From: an uncultured Mycoplasma sp.
Lineage (GTDB): Bacteria > Bacillota_I > Bacilli_A > RF39 > UBA660
Direction of reading: 5' to 3'
DNA: 6,596 bases
NCBI GenBank assembly: GCA_947565485.1
Contig: CANOGG010000068.1
Span: forward strand, 1 to 6,596
Each line of letters starts with the position of its first letter. The stretch's first letter is position 1. A program made the translations under genes and the position numbers. Positions 1 to 5,264 of this stretch are shown here, piece after piece. The notes beneath the pieces were generated by a model. It saw only the letters and a program-made list of their open reading frames with translations. It made no database searches and had not been told where the DNA came from.

Positions 1-56
1 ATCCTCCAATCCCACCAGCAAGCGTCAAAGAAAAACCTATTTATAAAAAAAATTAA
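1..56 (+). CDS. Possible C-terminal tail of an upstream gene
   Basis: One + frame is open from the window edge to a TAA at 54-56. It reads as a short proline- and lysine-rich tail (PPIPPASVKEKPIYKKN), like the charged end of a cytosolic or membrane protein. The other two + frames are also open here, ending at 46 and 102, so the choice rests only on the plausibility of the residues. An A8-TT-A-T-rich palindrome follows the stop at about 45-66 and could be a weak 3' hairpin. No function can be assigned, and it may not be coding. Confidence 0.2.
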   Translation, partial: PPIPPASVKEKPIYKKN

Positions 57-148
57 TTTTTTTTTAACTGATTTCGCCCGAAAAAACCTAAGTTATCTTT
101 AAAAAACTAACTAATCTCACAAAAAAACAAAAAAATAGCATTTTATAC
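57..148. other. AT-rich intergenic spacer, nothing recognised
   Basis: This stretch is very A-rich with several A and T runs. It has no start codon with a ribosome binding site and no stable GC-containing hairpin. The AAAAAACTAA string at about 101-110 recalls the tail of preQ1 riboswitches, but the required upstream stem and C-rich loop are absent. Confidence 0.5.
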
Positions 149-177
149 TTGATATCTTAAAAGTTTTTTGATATATT
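149..177 (+). promoter_or_regulatory. Sigma-A-type promoter of the small structured transcript
   Basis: TTGATA (149-154, 5 of 6 to consensus) and TATATT (172-177, 5 of 6) are separated by 17 bp. This is the best -35/-10 pair in the window. The predicted start, near 183-185, falls at the first base of a perfect inverted repeat, so the RNA would begin with a hairpin. The first TATATT-following bases (TATTAT at 174-179) give an alternative -10 with a 19-bp gap. Confidence 0.65.
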
Positions 178-183
178 ATATTT

Positions 184-284
184 ACCAATTCAACTAACAA
201 GGCGAATTGGTACTAGTATCACACTAGTCAACCCCTTTTTATTCTTTTTGAAGTAGCACTAACGCTACTTCGTTTTTTTTTCTT
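184..284 (+). ncRNA. Candidate small structured RNA, about 100 nt
   Basis: This unit lies between a strong promoter and an intrinsic terminator and has no open frame with a ribosome binding site. Three stem-loops are visible. The first is ACCAATTC (184-191) with GAATTGGT (204-211) around a 12-nt loop. The second is ACTAGT (212-217) with ACTAGT (223-228) around ATCAC, extendable by GGT (209-211) with ACC (231-233) past a 2-nt bulge. The third is the terminator hairpin at 250-271. The GGT at 209-211 is used by both of the first two stems, so they compete in part. The loops of hairpins 1 and 3 both contain ACTAAC. No known riboswitch or RNA family was recognised. It could be a trans-acting sRNA, an attenuated leader for the gene at 342, or the first repeat could be a DNA operator at the start site. 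Confidence 0.5.
250..281 (+). terminator. Rho-independent terminator
   Basis: A perfect 8-bp stem, GAAGTAGC (250-257) with GCTACTTC (264-271), closes on a 6-nt loop (ACTAAC). G then a run of nine T (273-281) follows. The T run lies only on the downstream + side, so it works for + strand transcription. It ends the candidate small RNA and separates it from the promoter of the 342 gene. No upstream sequence that could pair as an antiterminator was found. Confidence 0.88.
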
Positions 285-295
285 TAGAAAAAAAC

Positions 296-323
296 TTGTA
301 AAATTTAAAATAACCATTATAAT
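296..323 (+). promoter_or_regulatory. Promoter of the HExxH gene
   Basis: A perfect TATAAT (318-323) has a modest TTGTAA (296-301) 16 bp upstream. Transcription would start near 330, only about 12 nt before the ATG at 342. There is little room for a Shine-Dalgarno site, and only a weak GTGAT at 332-336 is present. Confidence 0.55.
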
Positions 324-341
324 AAATATTTGTGATGAATT

Positions 342-1337
342 ATGAACAAAGAAAAAATAAAGCAATTAAACTCCAAATTTAGTAATGAATTAGACCATGC
401 TCTAAAAATAGTCCTTCCTGAACTAACGGAGGCTTTCATAAATATTTATGGCGCCAAACATAGCGCCTACATCAAAAGTATAATTTCAAATATCAAATGG
501 ATATATTTCATTCCCGAGCGTGACTTAGAACTTTTAGTTACATACTATAAGAAATTAAATTTCACGAATAAATACATCATTAAAAGTTACCAATGCCATT
601 TTCGTGACCTCGAAATGAAATATAATAATTTACCCTCAAACGAATTACTTTCAATTAAATTTATATATCGCCATTATCTTGCCAAGTCTGACTTACCTGA
701 AACCCACTTAATCGCCCATAATATATCTGATGTTATGGCCGGTGATGTTCCTTTATTTACTCCTATCATGACCGATAATAAAGAAATAGAAAACCTCATT
801 CTCTTACCCATTTATACTATCACCCTAAACCAAATTATCCATGAAATAAATCACACCATCATAATGGATACCGTTGCCTACACCAAAGATGAAATCATTA
901 CTGTTAACCTTTTTGAAACTAAAGAGAGTGAAGAATTAATCAATGATTATATCGCCTTTTTAGTTTTAGAAGAATTTTTCCGCCTCGGTGGCCAAGTACC
1001 TCATTCTTTAAAAAGATTTCCGATGTATAGCGAATATCGCGAAAACGCCTATATTGTAGAAGATTATTTTGCTAACTTACAACCCTTACTCTTAGAATGT
1101 TTAATCACCAAGAAATTCCGCCTTTTTAAACATATTGTGGGCGAAGCTAATCATACCTCGGTTTGCGAGATAATGAGTTATCTTTTCGAATTTGGTCCCG
1201 ACCCCGAAATTGAGACCGAACTTGGGAATTTAATCACCTCCATGAAGTCCCGCCTCGACTCTTATAATCACCCGAACTATATTTCTTATCTCACTAATCT
1301 TGAGCATATAGGCTGTAAAATTAGACGCTTAAAATAA
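342..1337 (+). CDS. Unrecognised protein with HExxH zinc-site motif
   Basis: I do not recognise this 331-aa family. What is visible is H167-E168-I-N-H171, a textbook HExxH zinc motif at the end of a hydrophobic helix (LNQIIHEINH). About 27 residues later comes an acidic helix, E197-E198-L-I-N-D-Y-I-A, which could give the third ligand as in gluzincins. The spacing and the E..xxNDYIA pattern loosely recall ImmA/IrrE-type peptidases, but the rest does not clearly match and no helix-turn-helix is evident. No signal peptide or membrane segment is seen, so it is probably cytosolic. The rest is mostly helical, with many Tyr, Ile, Asn and Lys. The start at 342 follows a near-leaderless promoter without a good ribosome site; the ATG at 335 is out of frame and soon stops. 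It sits just upstream of vanW, where VanG operons carry vanY, but is unrelated to VanY as far as I can see. The gene is real judging by length and codon use; catalysis is inferred. Confidence 0.85.
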   Translation: MNKEKIKQLNSKFSNELDHALKIVLPELTEAFINIYGAKHSAYIKSIISNIKWIYFIPERDLELLVTYYKKLNFTNKYIIKSYQCHFRDLEMKYNNLPSNELLSIKFIYRHYLAKSDLPETHLIAHNISDVMAGDVPLFTPIMTDNKEIENLILLPIYTITLNQIIHEINHTIIMDTVAYTKDEIITVNLFETKESEELINDYIAFLVLEEFFRLGGQVPHSLKRFPMYSEYRENAYIVEDYFANLQPLLLECLITKKFRLFKHIVGEANHTSVCEIMSYLFEFGPDPEIETELGNLITSMKSRLDSYNHPNYISYLTNLEHIGCKIRRLK

Positions 1338-1345
1338 AAAAATAG

Positions 1346-1373
1346 TTTCATCCACGAAAAAACGTGTTATAAT
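1346..1373 (+). promoter_or_regulatory. Extended -10 promoter of vanW-vanG with internal inverted repeat
   Basis: TGTTATAAT (1365-1373) is an extended -10 (TGnTATAAT). Only a weak TTTCAT (1346-1351) stands at -35, 16 bp away. Between them CACG (1353-1356), six A and CGTG (1363-1366) form an inverted repeat that overlaps the TG element, a position where a bound repressor would block polymerase. The downstream leader has AGGAGG at 1391-1396. The same TGTTATAATAAA string recurs in front of the response regulator gene. Confidence 0.6.
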
Positions 1374-1407
1374 AAACATATTAAAGAAATAGGAGGCTTA
1401 AAAACTT

Positions 1408-2226
1408 ATGGCCAGAAAACGTGTTACTGAAATATTTCCTTTTTTACTTCCCCTTAGGGTTTGGCAAAAAAATCTCTTTTACAAAATTCATATGGCTCTT
1501 GATAAAAACAAGTACTGCCATATCCAAGCCGACCCCTTAGAATATGAATTTTGTTCCACTAAAACAACCATGGTTAACGAACAAAGTGGCCATGATATCA
1601 TCTATCAAAAAAATAAAGTCCATAACTTAAAAATCGCCAGTAGTCCCATGCACCAAGTCTTAATTAAACCTGGCGAGACTTTCTCTTTCTATTACCTAAC
1701 TCGTAAAGTAAAAAAATATGGTAAATATAAAGATGGTCTTATCGTAAAAAATGGTAAAGTAAGTGCCGAAAAGGGCGGGGGTATCTGTCAGTTAAGTAAC
1801 ATGCTAAACTATCTCTTCTTACTAACCCCTTTAACTATCACCGAACGCCATGGTCATACTGAAAAATCTTTTCTAAACCCTGATAAAGACGCCCTAGATG
1901 GCATTGATGCGACTATCTGTGATGGCTGGTTAGACCTAAAAGTCAAAAATGAAACGGACGCTACTTATCAAGTCTTTATTTCTTTTGATGATACTTATAT
2001 GTATGGCAAAATATTGACTGACCAAAAGCCTGATGTCTACTATGAAATAACAAACGAAAATGTCAAATACAAGAAAGAACATGGTAAAATATACGAATAT
2101 TTAGATGTCTATAAAATTACCAAATCTAAAAAGACCAAAAAAGAACTTCATAAAGATAAGCTTTATAGTGAAAAAGTTCTTATTGGATATAAATTACCCG
2201 AATATATAGAAGTGGAGGAAAATTAA
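1408..2226 (+). CDS. vanW: VanW family protein (VanW-G type)
   Basis: This 272-aa protein closely resembles VanW of VanG-type operons as I remember it, in length and in successive blocks. They are an N-terminal FPFLLPLR (10-17), KVHNLKIA near 70, IKPGETFSF near 90, the core GGGICQLSNML with G123-G125 and C127, ERHGH with H148 and H150, and DATICDGWLDLKV near 170. The GGGxCQ cysteine and the RHxH histidines are the conserved residues of the VanW domain and could form an active or metal site, but no reaction is established for the family. No signal peptide or G5 domain is visible. AGGAGG lies 11 nt before the ATG. The gene has its own extended -10 promoter and stops 2 nt before the ligase start, so the pair is surely one transcript and probably translationally coupled. 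Its role in resistance is unproven even in enterococci. Confidence 0.9.
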   Translation: MARKRVTEIFPFLLPLRVWQKNLFYKIHMALDKNKYCHIQADPLEYEFCSTKTTMVNEQSGHDIIYQKNKVHNLKIASSPMHQVLIKPGETFSFYYLTRKVKKYGKYKDGLIVKNGKVSAEKGGGICQLSNMLNYLFLLTPLTITERHGHTEKSFLNPDKDALDGIDATICDGWLDLKVKNETDATYQVFISFDDTYMYGKILTDQKPDVYYEITNENVKYKKEHGKIYEYLDVYKITKSKKTKKELHKDKLYSEKVLIGYKLPEYIEVEEN

Positions 2227-2228
2227 AA

Positions 2229-3269
2229 ATGAAAAAGAAAATAGCTGTATTATTTGGTGGATGTTCTAGTGAGTATGAAATATCTCTTGCTAGTGCCACA
2301 TCTGTAATTGAAAATCTAAACCCTGACAAGTACGAGGTCATCATGGTTGGTATCACCCCAGATGGTGATTTCTATCTCTATGATGGCCCTATATCTGATA
2401 TTATCAAAGATAAATGGTTTACTAAAGAACATACTAAGAGTGTTACGTTTACCACCAACCGGAGTAATCCTGGCCTTTATTGCTTCGAAACAAACGAACT
2501 AATAAAAGTTGATGTCGTATTCCCAGTCTTACATGGTCGTAATGGTGAAGACGGTCGTCTTCAAGGCCTCCTTGAACTAACTAATATTAAATATGTTGGT
2601 TGTGATATGCTCTCATCTGCTATCTGTATGGATAAATATCAAGCCCATGTCTTAGCAAGTGCGAGTGGTATCAAAGTTCCTAAAAGTCATCTCTTTACGA
2701 CTAATAATAGTTTAGATGACCTTGTAACGGGCACCGCTGACTTAAAATATCCTTTATTTGTCAAACCTGTTAATGCGGGCTCATCTCTTGGTATTACTAA
2801 AATTAATAGTAAAGATGAATTCCCTGAAGCCATGGTCGCTGCCTTTGAATATGACACCAAACTAGTTGTTGAAGAAAGCATCGACGGCTTCGAAGTCGGC
2901 TGTGCTATCATGGGTAACGATAATCTCCAAATCGGCGAAGTTGATGAAGTAGAAATCGCCTCTGGCTTCTTAGATTACAACGAAAAATATAAAGATCGTA
3001 CATGCGAGATTCACTTACCAGCAAGACTAACTGAGGAAGAACGTGAAGAAATCAAAAAAGTTGGTCTTAAAATTTATCAAGCCCTCGGTTGTTGTGGCTA
3101 CTCTCGTGTCGATATGTTCTATACTCCAGATAAAGAGATAGTCTTTAACGAAGTAAATACCATTCCCGGCTGTACTAGTCACTCTAGATTTCCTAAAATG
3201 CTTGAAGCATCTGGCATTTCCTTTAGCGAAGTCTTAGACACAGTTATCAATCTAAGCCTTGAAGATTAA
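2229..3269 (+). CDS. vanG: VanG-type D-alanine-D-serine (or D-alanine) ligase
   Basis: This 346-aa ATP-grasp ligase joins D-Ala to a second D-residue to make the end of the peptidoglycan stem. Visible motifs are FGGCSSEYEIS with E15, FPVLHGRNGEDG (98-109), GCDMLSSAICMDK (124-136), the ATP-binding FVKPVNAGSSLGIT (177-190), the omega-loop EKY (252-254), SRVDMFYT with R293 and D295, and the Mg-binding NEVNTIPG with E308 and N310. VanA/VanB-type D-lactate ligases lack the EKY tyrosine, so D-Lac use is unlikely. Similarity to VanG runs the whole length. R320 in TSHSR matches VanG; an Arg around here is, from memory, a D-Ser determinant in VanC2. L248 (GFLDY) and C315 differ from the VanG residues I recall (F and F). 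GGAGG at 2214-2218 lies inside the end of vanW. No racemase or D,D-peptidase follows, so it could also serve as the only Ddl of the cell. Confidence 0.9.
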   Translation: MKKKIAVLFGGCSSEYEISLASATSVIENLNPDKYEVIMVGITPDGDFYLYDGPISDIIKDKWFTKEHTKSVTFTTNRSNPGLYCFETNELIKVDVVFPVLHGRNGEDGRLQGLLELTNIKYVGCDMLSSAICMDKYQAHVLASASGIKVPKSHLFTTNNSLDDLVTGTADLKYPLFVKPVNAGSSLGITKINSKDEFPEAMVAAFEYDTKLVVEESIDGFEVGCAIMGNDNLQIGEVDEVEIASGFLDYNEKYKDRTCEIHLPARLTEEEREEIKKVGLKIYQALGCCGYSRVDMFYTPDKEIVFNEVNTIPGCTSHSRFPKMLEASGISFSEVLDTVINLSLED

Positions 3270-3274
3270 ATAAT

Positions 3275-3300
3275 AACTCTAGCCTAAAACCTAGAGTTTT
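3275..3300 (+). terminator. Inverted repeat after the ligase: weak terminator or operator
   Basis: AACTCTAG (3275-3282) and CTAGAGTT (3291-3298) form a perfect 8-bp stem around an 8-nt loop, 6 bp after the ligase stop. Only TTTTG follows, so termination would be weak. The repeat covers the -35 to spacer region of the next promoter (TGTTATAAT at 3300-3308), so it may equally be an operator for the response regulator gene. Confidence 0.5.
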
Positions 3301-3308
3301 GTTATAAT
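3300..3308 (+). promoter_or_regulatory. Extended -10 promoter of the two-component genes
   Basis: TGTTATAAT (3300-3308) is an extended -10 element with no recognisable -35, and it runs on as TGTTATAATAAA exactly as before vanW. The predicted start near 3315 leaves a leader with GAAGGA (3321-3326) 8 nt before the ATG at 3335. A separate start here makes the regulator genes independent of the ligase unit. Confidence 0.6.
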
Positions 3309-3334
3309 AAAATGAAGAAAGAAGGATAAAAATC

Positions 3335-4015
3335 ATGAACATACTTTTAGTCGAAGATGACTACACCATTCTAGAAGGTCTAAAATTTTGCCTCACCAAG
3401 GAAAACTTTAACGTCCTAACTGCCTCATCTGGCCACGACGCTTTAAAATTAGTCGCCGAAAATTCTGTTTCGCTCCTACTTCTTGATATCAACTTACCAG
3501 ACCAAAGTGGCCTTGAACTCTATACTAAAATCAAAGAGACCCAAGATATTCCCACTATCTTTCTAACCGCAAACGACCTTGAACCCACGATTGTCCAAGC
3601 TCTCGACATGGGCGCCGATGATTATATCACCAAGCCCTTTAAAACCCGCGAACTCATTAGCCGCATCAATTCTGTCCTAAGAAGAGTCTACAAAAACAAC
3701 GTTACTACCACTATCACAATTAAAAATATCACCATCAACATAAATGAAGCCAGTGTCTACAAAGATAACGAAAAAATTTTTCTCACCGCTCTCGAATACA
3801 AAATCTTACTGATTATGTTTTCGCATCCTGGCACTGTCTACACCCGTGAATCCATACTCGCCGAAATTTGGGATACTGATGAAGAATATGTAAATGATAA
3901 CACCCTAACTGTCTATATCAAAAGAATTAGAGAAAAAATCGAACAAGACCCCACTAATCCTGAAATTATTCTCACTGTTCGCGGCTTAGGTTACAAGGCG
4001 ACTAATGAAAAGTAA
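3335..4015 (+). CDS. OmpR/PhoB-family response regulator
   Basis: This is a 226-aa DNA-binding regulator of the length usual for the family. The receiver domain (1 to about 118) has the acidic pocket E7-D8-D9, the phospho-acceptor D51 in LLLLDINLPD, T78 and K100 in DYITKPF. The winged-helix output domain (about 125-226) shows LTALEYKILLIMFSHPGTVYTR, the recognition region VNDNTLTVYIKRIREKI and the closing VRGLGYKA wing. All catalytic residues are present. It overlaps the kinase gene by 11 nt, so the two are co-translated partners. It could be called VanR-like because of the neighbourhood, but OmpR-type regulators beside FtsX-type ABC exporters look the same. Its likely target is the direct repeat at 5210-5226 before the ABC genes. 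Confidence 0.93.
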   Translation: MNILLVEDDYTILEGLKFCLTKENFNVLTASSGHDALKLVAENSVSLLLLDINLPDQSGLELYTKIKETQDIPTIFLTANDLEPTIVQALDMGADDYITKPFKTRELISRINSVLRRVYKNNVTTTITIKNITININEASVYKDNEKIFLTALEYKILLIMFSHPGTVYTRESILAEIWDTDEEYVNDNTLTVYIKRIREKIEQDPTNPEIILTVRGLGYKATNEK

Positions 4016-5186
4016 AAAAATAATCTTCATCTTTCTTTTTTGTCTTGTTCTTCTCCTTATTTCCAATATCTTAACCAGTACCTATTATGAAACCTATACC
4101 TATAACACTCTAAACTCCATTATTAATAATATCACCGCATCTCATCCTGAACTTGAACCTATCACCATTGATACCATTTTAACCGAAAATCCTCAACCTA
4201 CACTCTCTAAATATGGCCTTAACCCCTCTAATTTACGAAATATCCCGGAATTTAAACAATCCCAAAACCAAGCTCTTATCACCACTAGTCTCTGTTTTCT
4301 TGCTATCATCTCTTTCTTTTTCTTAATCTATTATTTCCATAACCAAAAATTAAAAAAAGAAATAACGACCATCAATAACTATTTAAAAATGATTTTAAAA
4401 GGCACCTATGAACTAAACATCGCTGATTATAACGAAGATGAACTATCTCTTCTAAAAAACGATATCTATAAAGTAACCATCAAACTAAAAGAGTTAAGCG
4501 AATACGAACGAAACGAAAAAAATTATCTAATGCACACTTTAGAAGATATCTCTCACCAATTAAAAACTCCTCTAACGGCCCTTATGGTAACTAATGACAT
4601 CCTAATGAATAATGACCTAACTCCTGAGGAACAATCCGCTTTCCTCACAAAAGAATCTAAAGAGCTAACGAAAATGGAATGGCTTATCACGACTCTTTTA
4701 AAATACAGTAAACTTGATAGTGGTTCTGTGAAACTAAAAAAAGAGAGTATCAAAGCCTCTATTATTATAAATGATATCATCGAGTCTCTATCTATTCCTC
4801 TTGAATTAAAAAACATCACTGTTACGACCGAAAACTTAAACTTTTACTTAAACTGCGATATCAATTGGACCAAAGAAGCTATTTTAAACATCATCAAAAA
4901 TGCCTGTGATCATCTAAAACCAAGTGGCACTATTACGATAACTGGCGAAGATAATCCTATCTATACCGCTTTATCTATCACTGATAATGGCCCTGGTATC
5001 AAAAAAAGTGATATCAAAAAAATTTTTGACCGTTTTTATAGCACTAACAGTACCCAAAATAGCATTGGTATTGGTCTTAATATGGCTAAACTAATCATTG
5101 AACGCCAAAATGGTAAAATCGAAGTGACCAGCATGGAAGGGCAGAGCACTACTTTCCAAATCATATTCTACAAGAAAAATTACTAA
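4005..5186 (+). CDS. Membrane sensor histidine kinase
   Basis: This 393-aa kinase is the partner of the regulator just upstream. Segments are TM1 at about 6-24, an extracytoplasmic loop of about 65 residues (25-90), TM2 at about 91-111, and a short HAMP-like linker (ILKGTYELNI, 130-139). The dimerisation helix follows with phospho-accepting H184 in DISHQLKTPL. The ATPase domain has N-box N295/N299, the G1 box DNGPGI (327-332), the F-box IFDRFY and the G2 box GIGLNMAK (355-362). All key residues are present. The external loop is too long for a BceS-type intramembrane sensor, so direct ligand or envelope sensing is possible. The start at 4005 has AAGG 6 nt upstream and lies inside the regulator gene. 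The coding strand is very C-rich and G-poor. The signal is unknown; a cell-wall antibiotic or peptide is inferred from context. Confidence 0.92.
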   Translation: MKSKKIIFIFLFCLVLLLISNILTSTYYETYTYNTLNSIINNITASHPELEPITIDTILTENPQPTLSKYGLNPSNLRNIPEFKQSQNQALITTSLCFLAIISFFFLIYYFHNQKLKKEITTINNYLKMILKGTYELNIADYNEDELSLLKNDIYKVTIKLKELSEYERNEKNYLMHTLEDISHQLKTPLTALMVTNDILMNNDLTPEEQSAFLTKESKELTKMEWLITTLLKYSKLDSGSVKLKKESIKASIIINDIIESLSIPLELKNITVTTENLNFYLNCDINWTKEAILNIIKNACDHLKPSGTITITGEDNPIYTALSITDNGPGIKKSDIKKIFDRFYSTNSTQNSIGIGLNMAKLIIERQNGKIEVTSMEGQSTTFQIIFYKKNY

Positions 5187-5188
5187 AA

Positions 5189-5214
5189 TGACTAAATTGT
5201 AACTAACTTAGTCA
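5189..5214 (+). promoter_or_regulatory. Inverted repeat in the kinase-ABC spacer
   Basis: TGACTAA (5189-5195) and TTAGTCA (5208-5214) form a perfect 7-bp inverted repeat with a 12-nt gap, 2 bp after the kinase stop. No T run follows, so it is not an intrinsic terminator. Its right arm shares bases with the first AGTCAC repeat, so it probably belongs to the regulator site. The left arm supplies an inverted ATGACT half-site. Confidence 0.45.
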
Positions 5215-5226
5215 CCTGAGAGTCAC
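5210..5226 (+). promoter_or_regulatory. AGTCAC direct repeats: predicted response-regulator site
   Basis: AGTCAC occurs at 5210-5215 and 5221-5226, an exact period of 11 bp, one helical turn. OmpR/PhoB-type regulators bind as head-to-tail dimers to such repeats. The downstream copy ends 10 bp before the TATAAT at 5237, in place of a -35, the position for activation at a -35-less promoter. A degenerate TGTAAC (5198-5203, 4 of 6, 12 bp up) may be a further half-site. Confidence 0.6.
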
Positions 5227-5236
5227 AAATATTTTA

Positions 5237-5242
5237 TATAAT
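5237..5242 (+). promoter_or_regulatory. -10 box of the ABC transporter promoter
   Basis: A perfect TATAAT has only ACCTGA where the -35 should be (17-bp spacing), so it probably needs an activator. The predicted start at about 5249 leaves a 16-nt leader with AAAGGA (5251-5256) 8 nt before the ATG at 5265. Confidence 0.6.
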
Positions 5243-5264
5243 GTTTAGTGAAAGGAAAGATTAT

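Noticed and set aside
60..115. preQ1-like AAAAAACTAA tail
   Set aside because: No upstream P1 stem or C-rich loop precedes it in the right spacing. In such A-rich DNA the string is expected by chance.
184..341. T-box or other known riboswitch leader
   Set aside because: No specifier loop, T-box sequence or antiterminator was found. The next gene has its own promoter after the terminator.
2687..2911. 74-codon open frame on the - strand within the ligase gene
   Set aside because: It lies entirely inside a well-conserved ATP-grasp gene, has low-complexity Ser/Leu-rich content and has no recognisable domain. It is a shadow frame.
2229..3269. VanA/VanB-type D-Ala-D-lactate ligase
   Set aside because: The omega loop has the EKY tyrosine and the full length follows VanG. 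VanA/VanB-type enzymes lack that tyrosine, and no vanH dehydrogenase is present.
3312..3329. Five-codon leader peptide before the regulator (ATG at 3312, TAA at 3327)
   Set aside because: It has no ribosome site, lies at or before the predicted transcript start, and simply spans the real Shine-Dalgarno sequence.
4553..4819. 88-codon open frame on the - strand within the kinase gene
   Set aside because: It is antisense to the H-box region of a clear histidine kinase, and its sequence has no family features.
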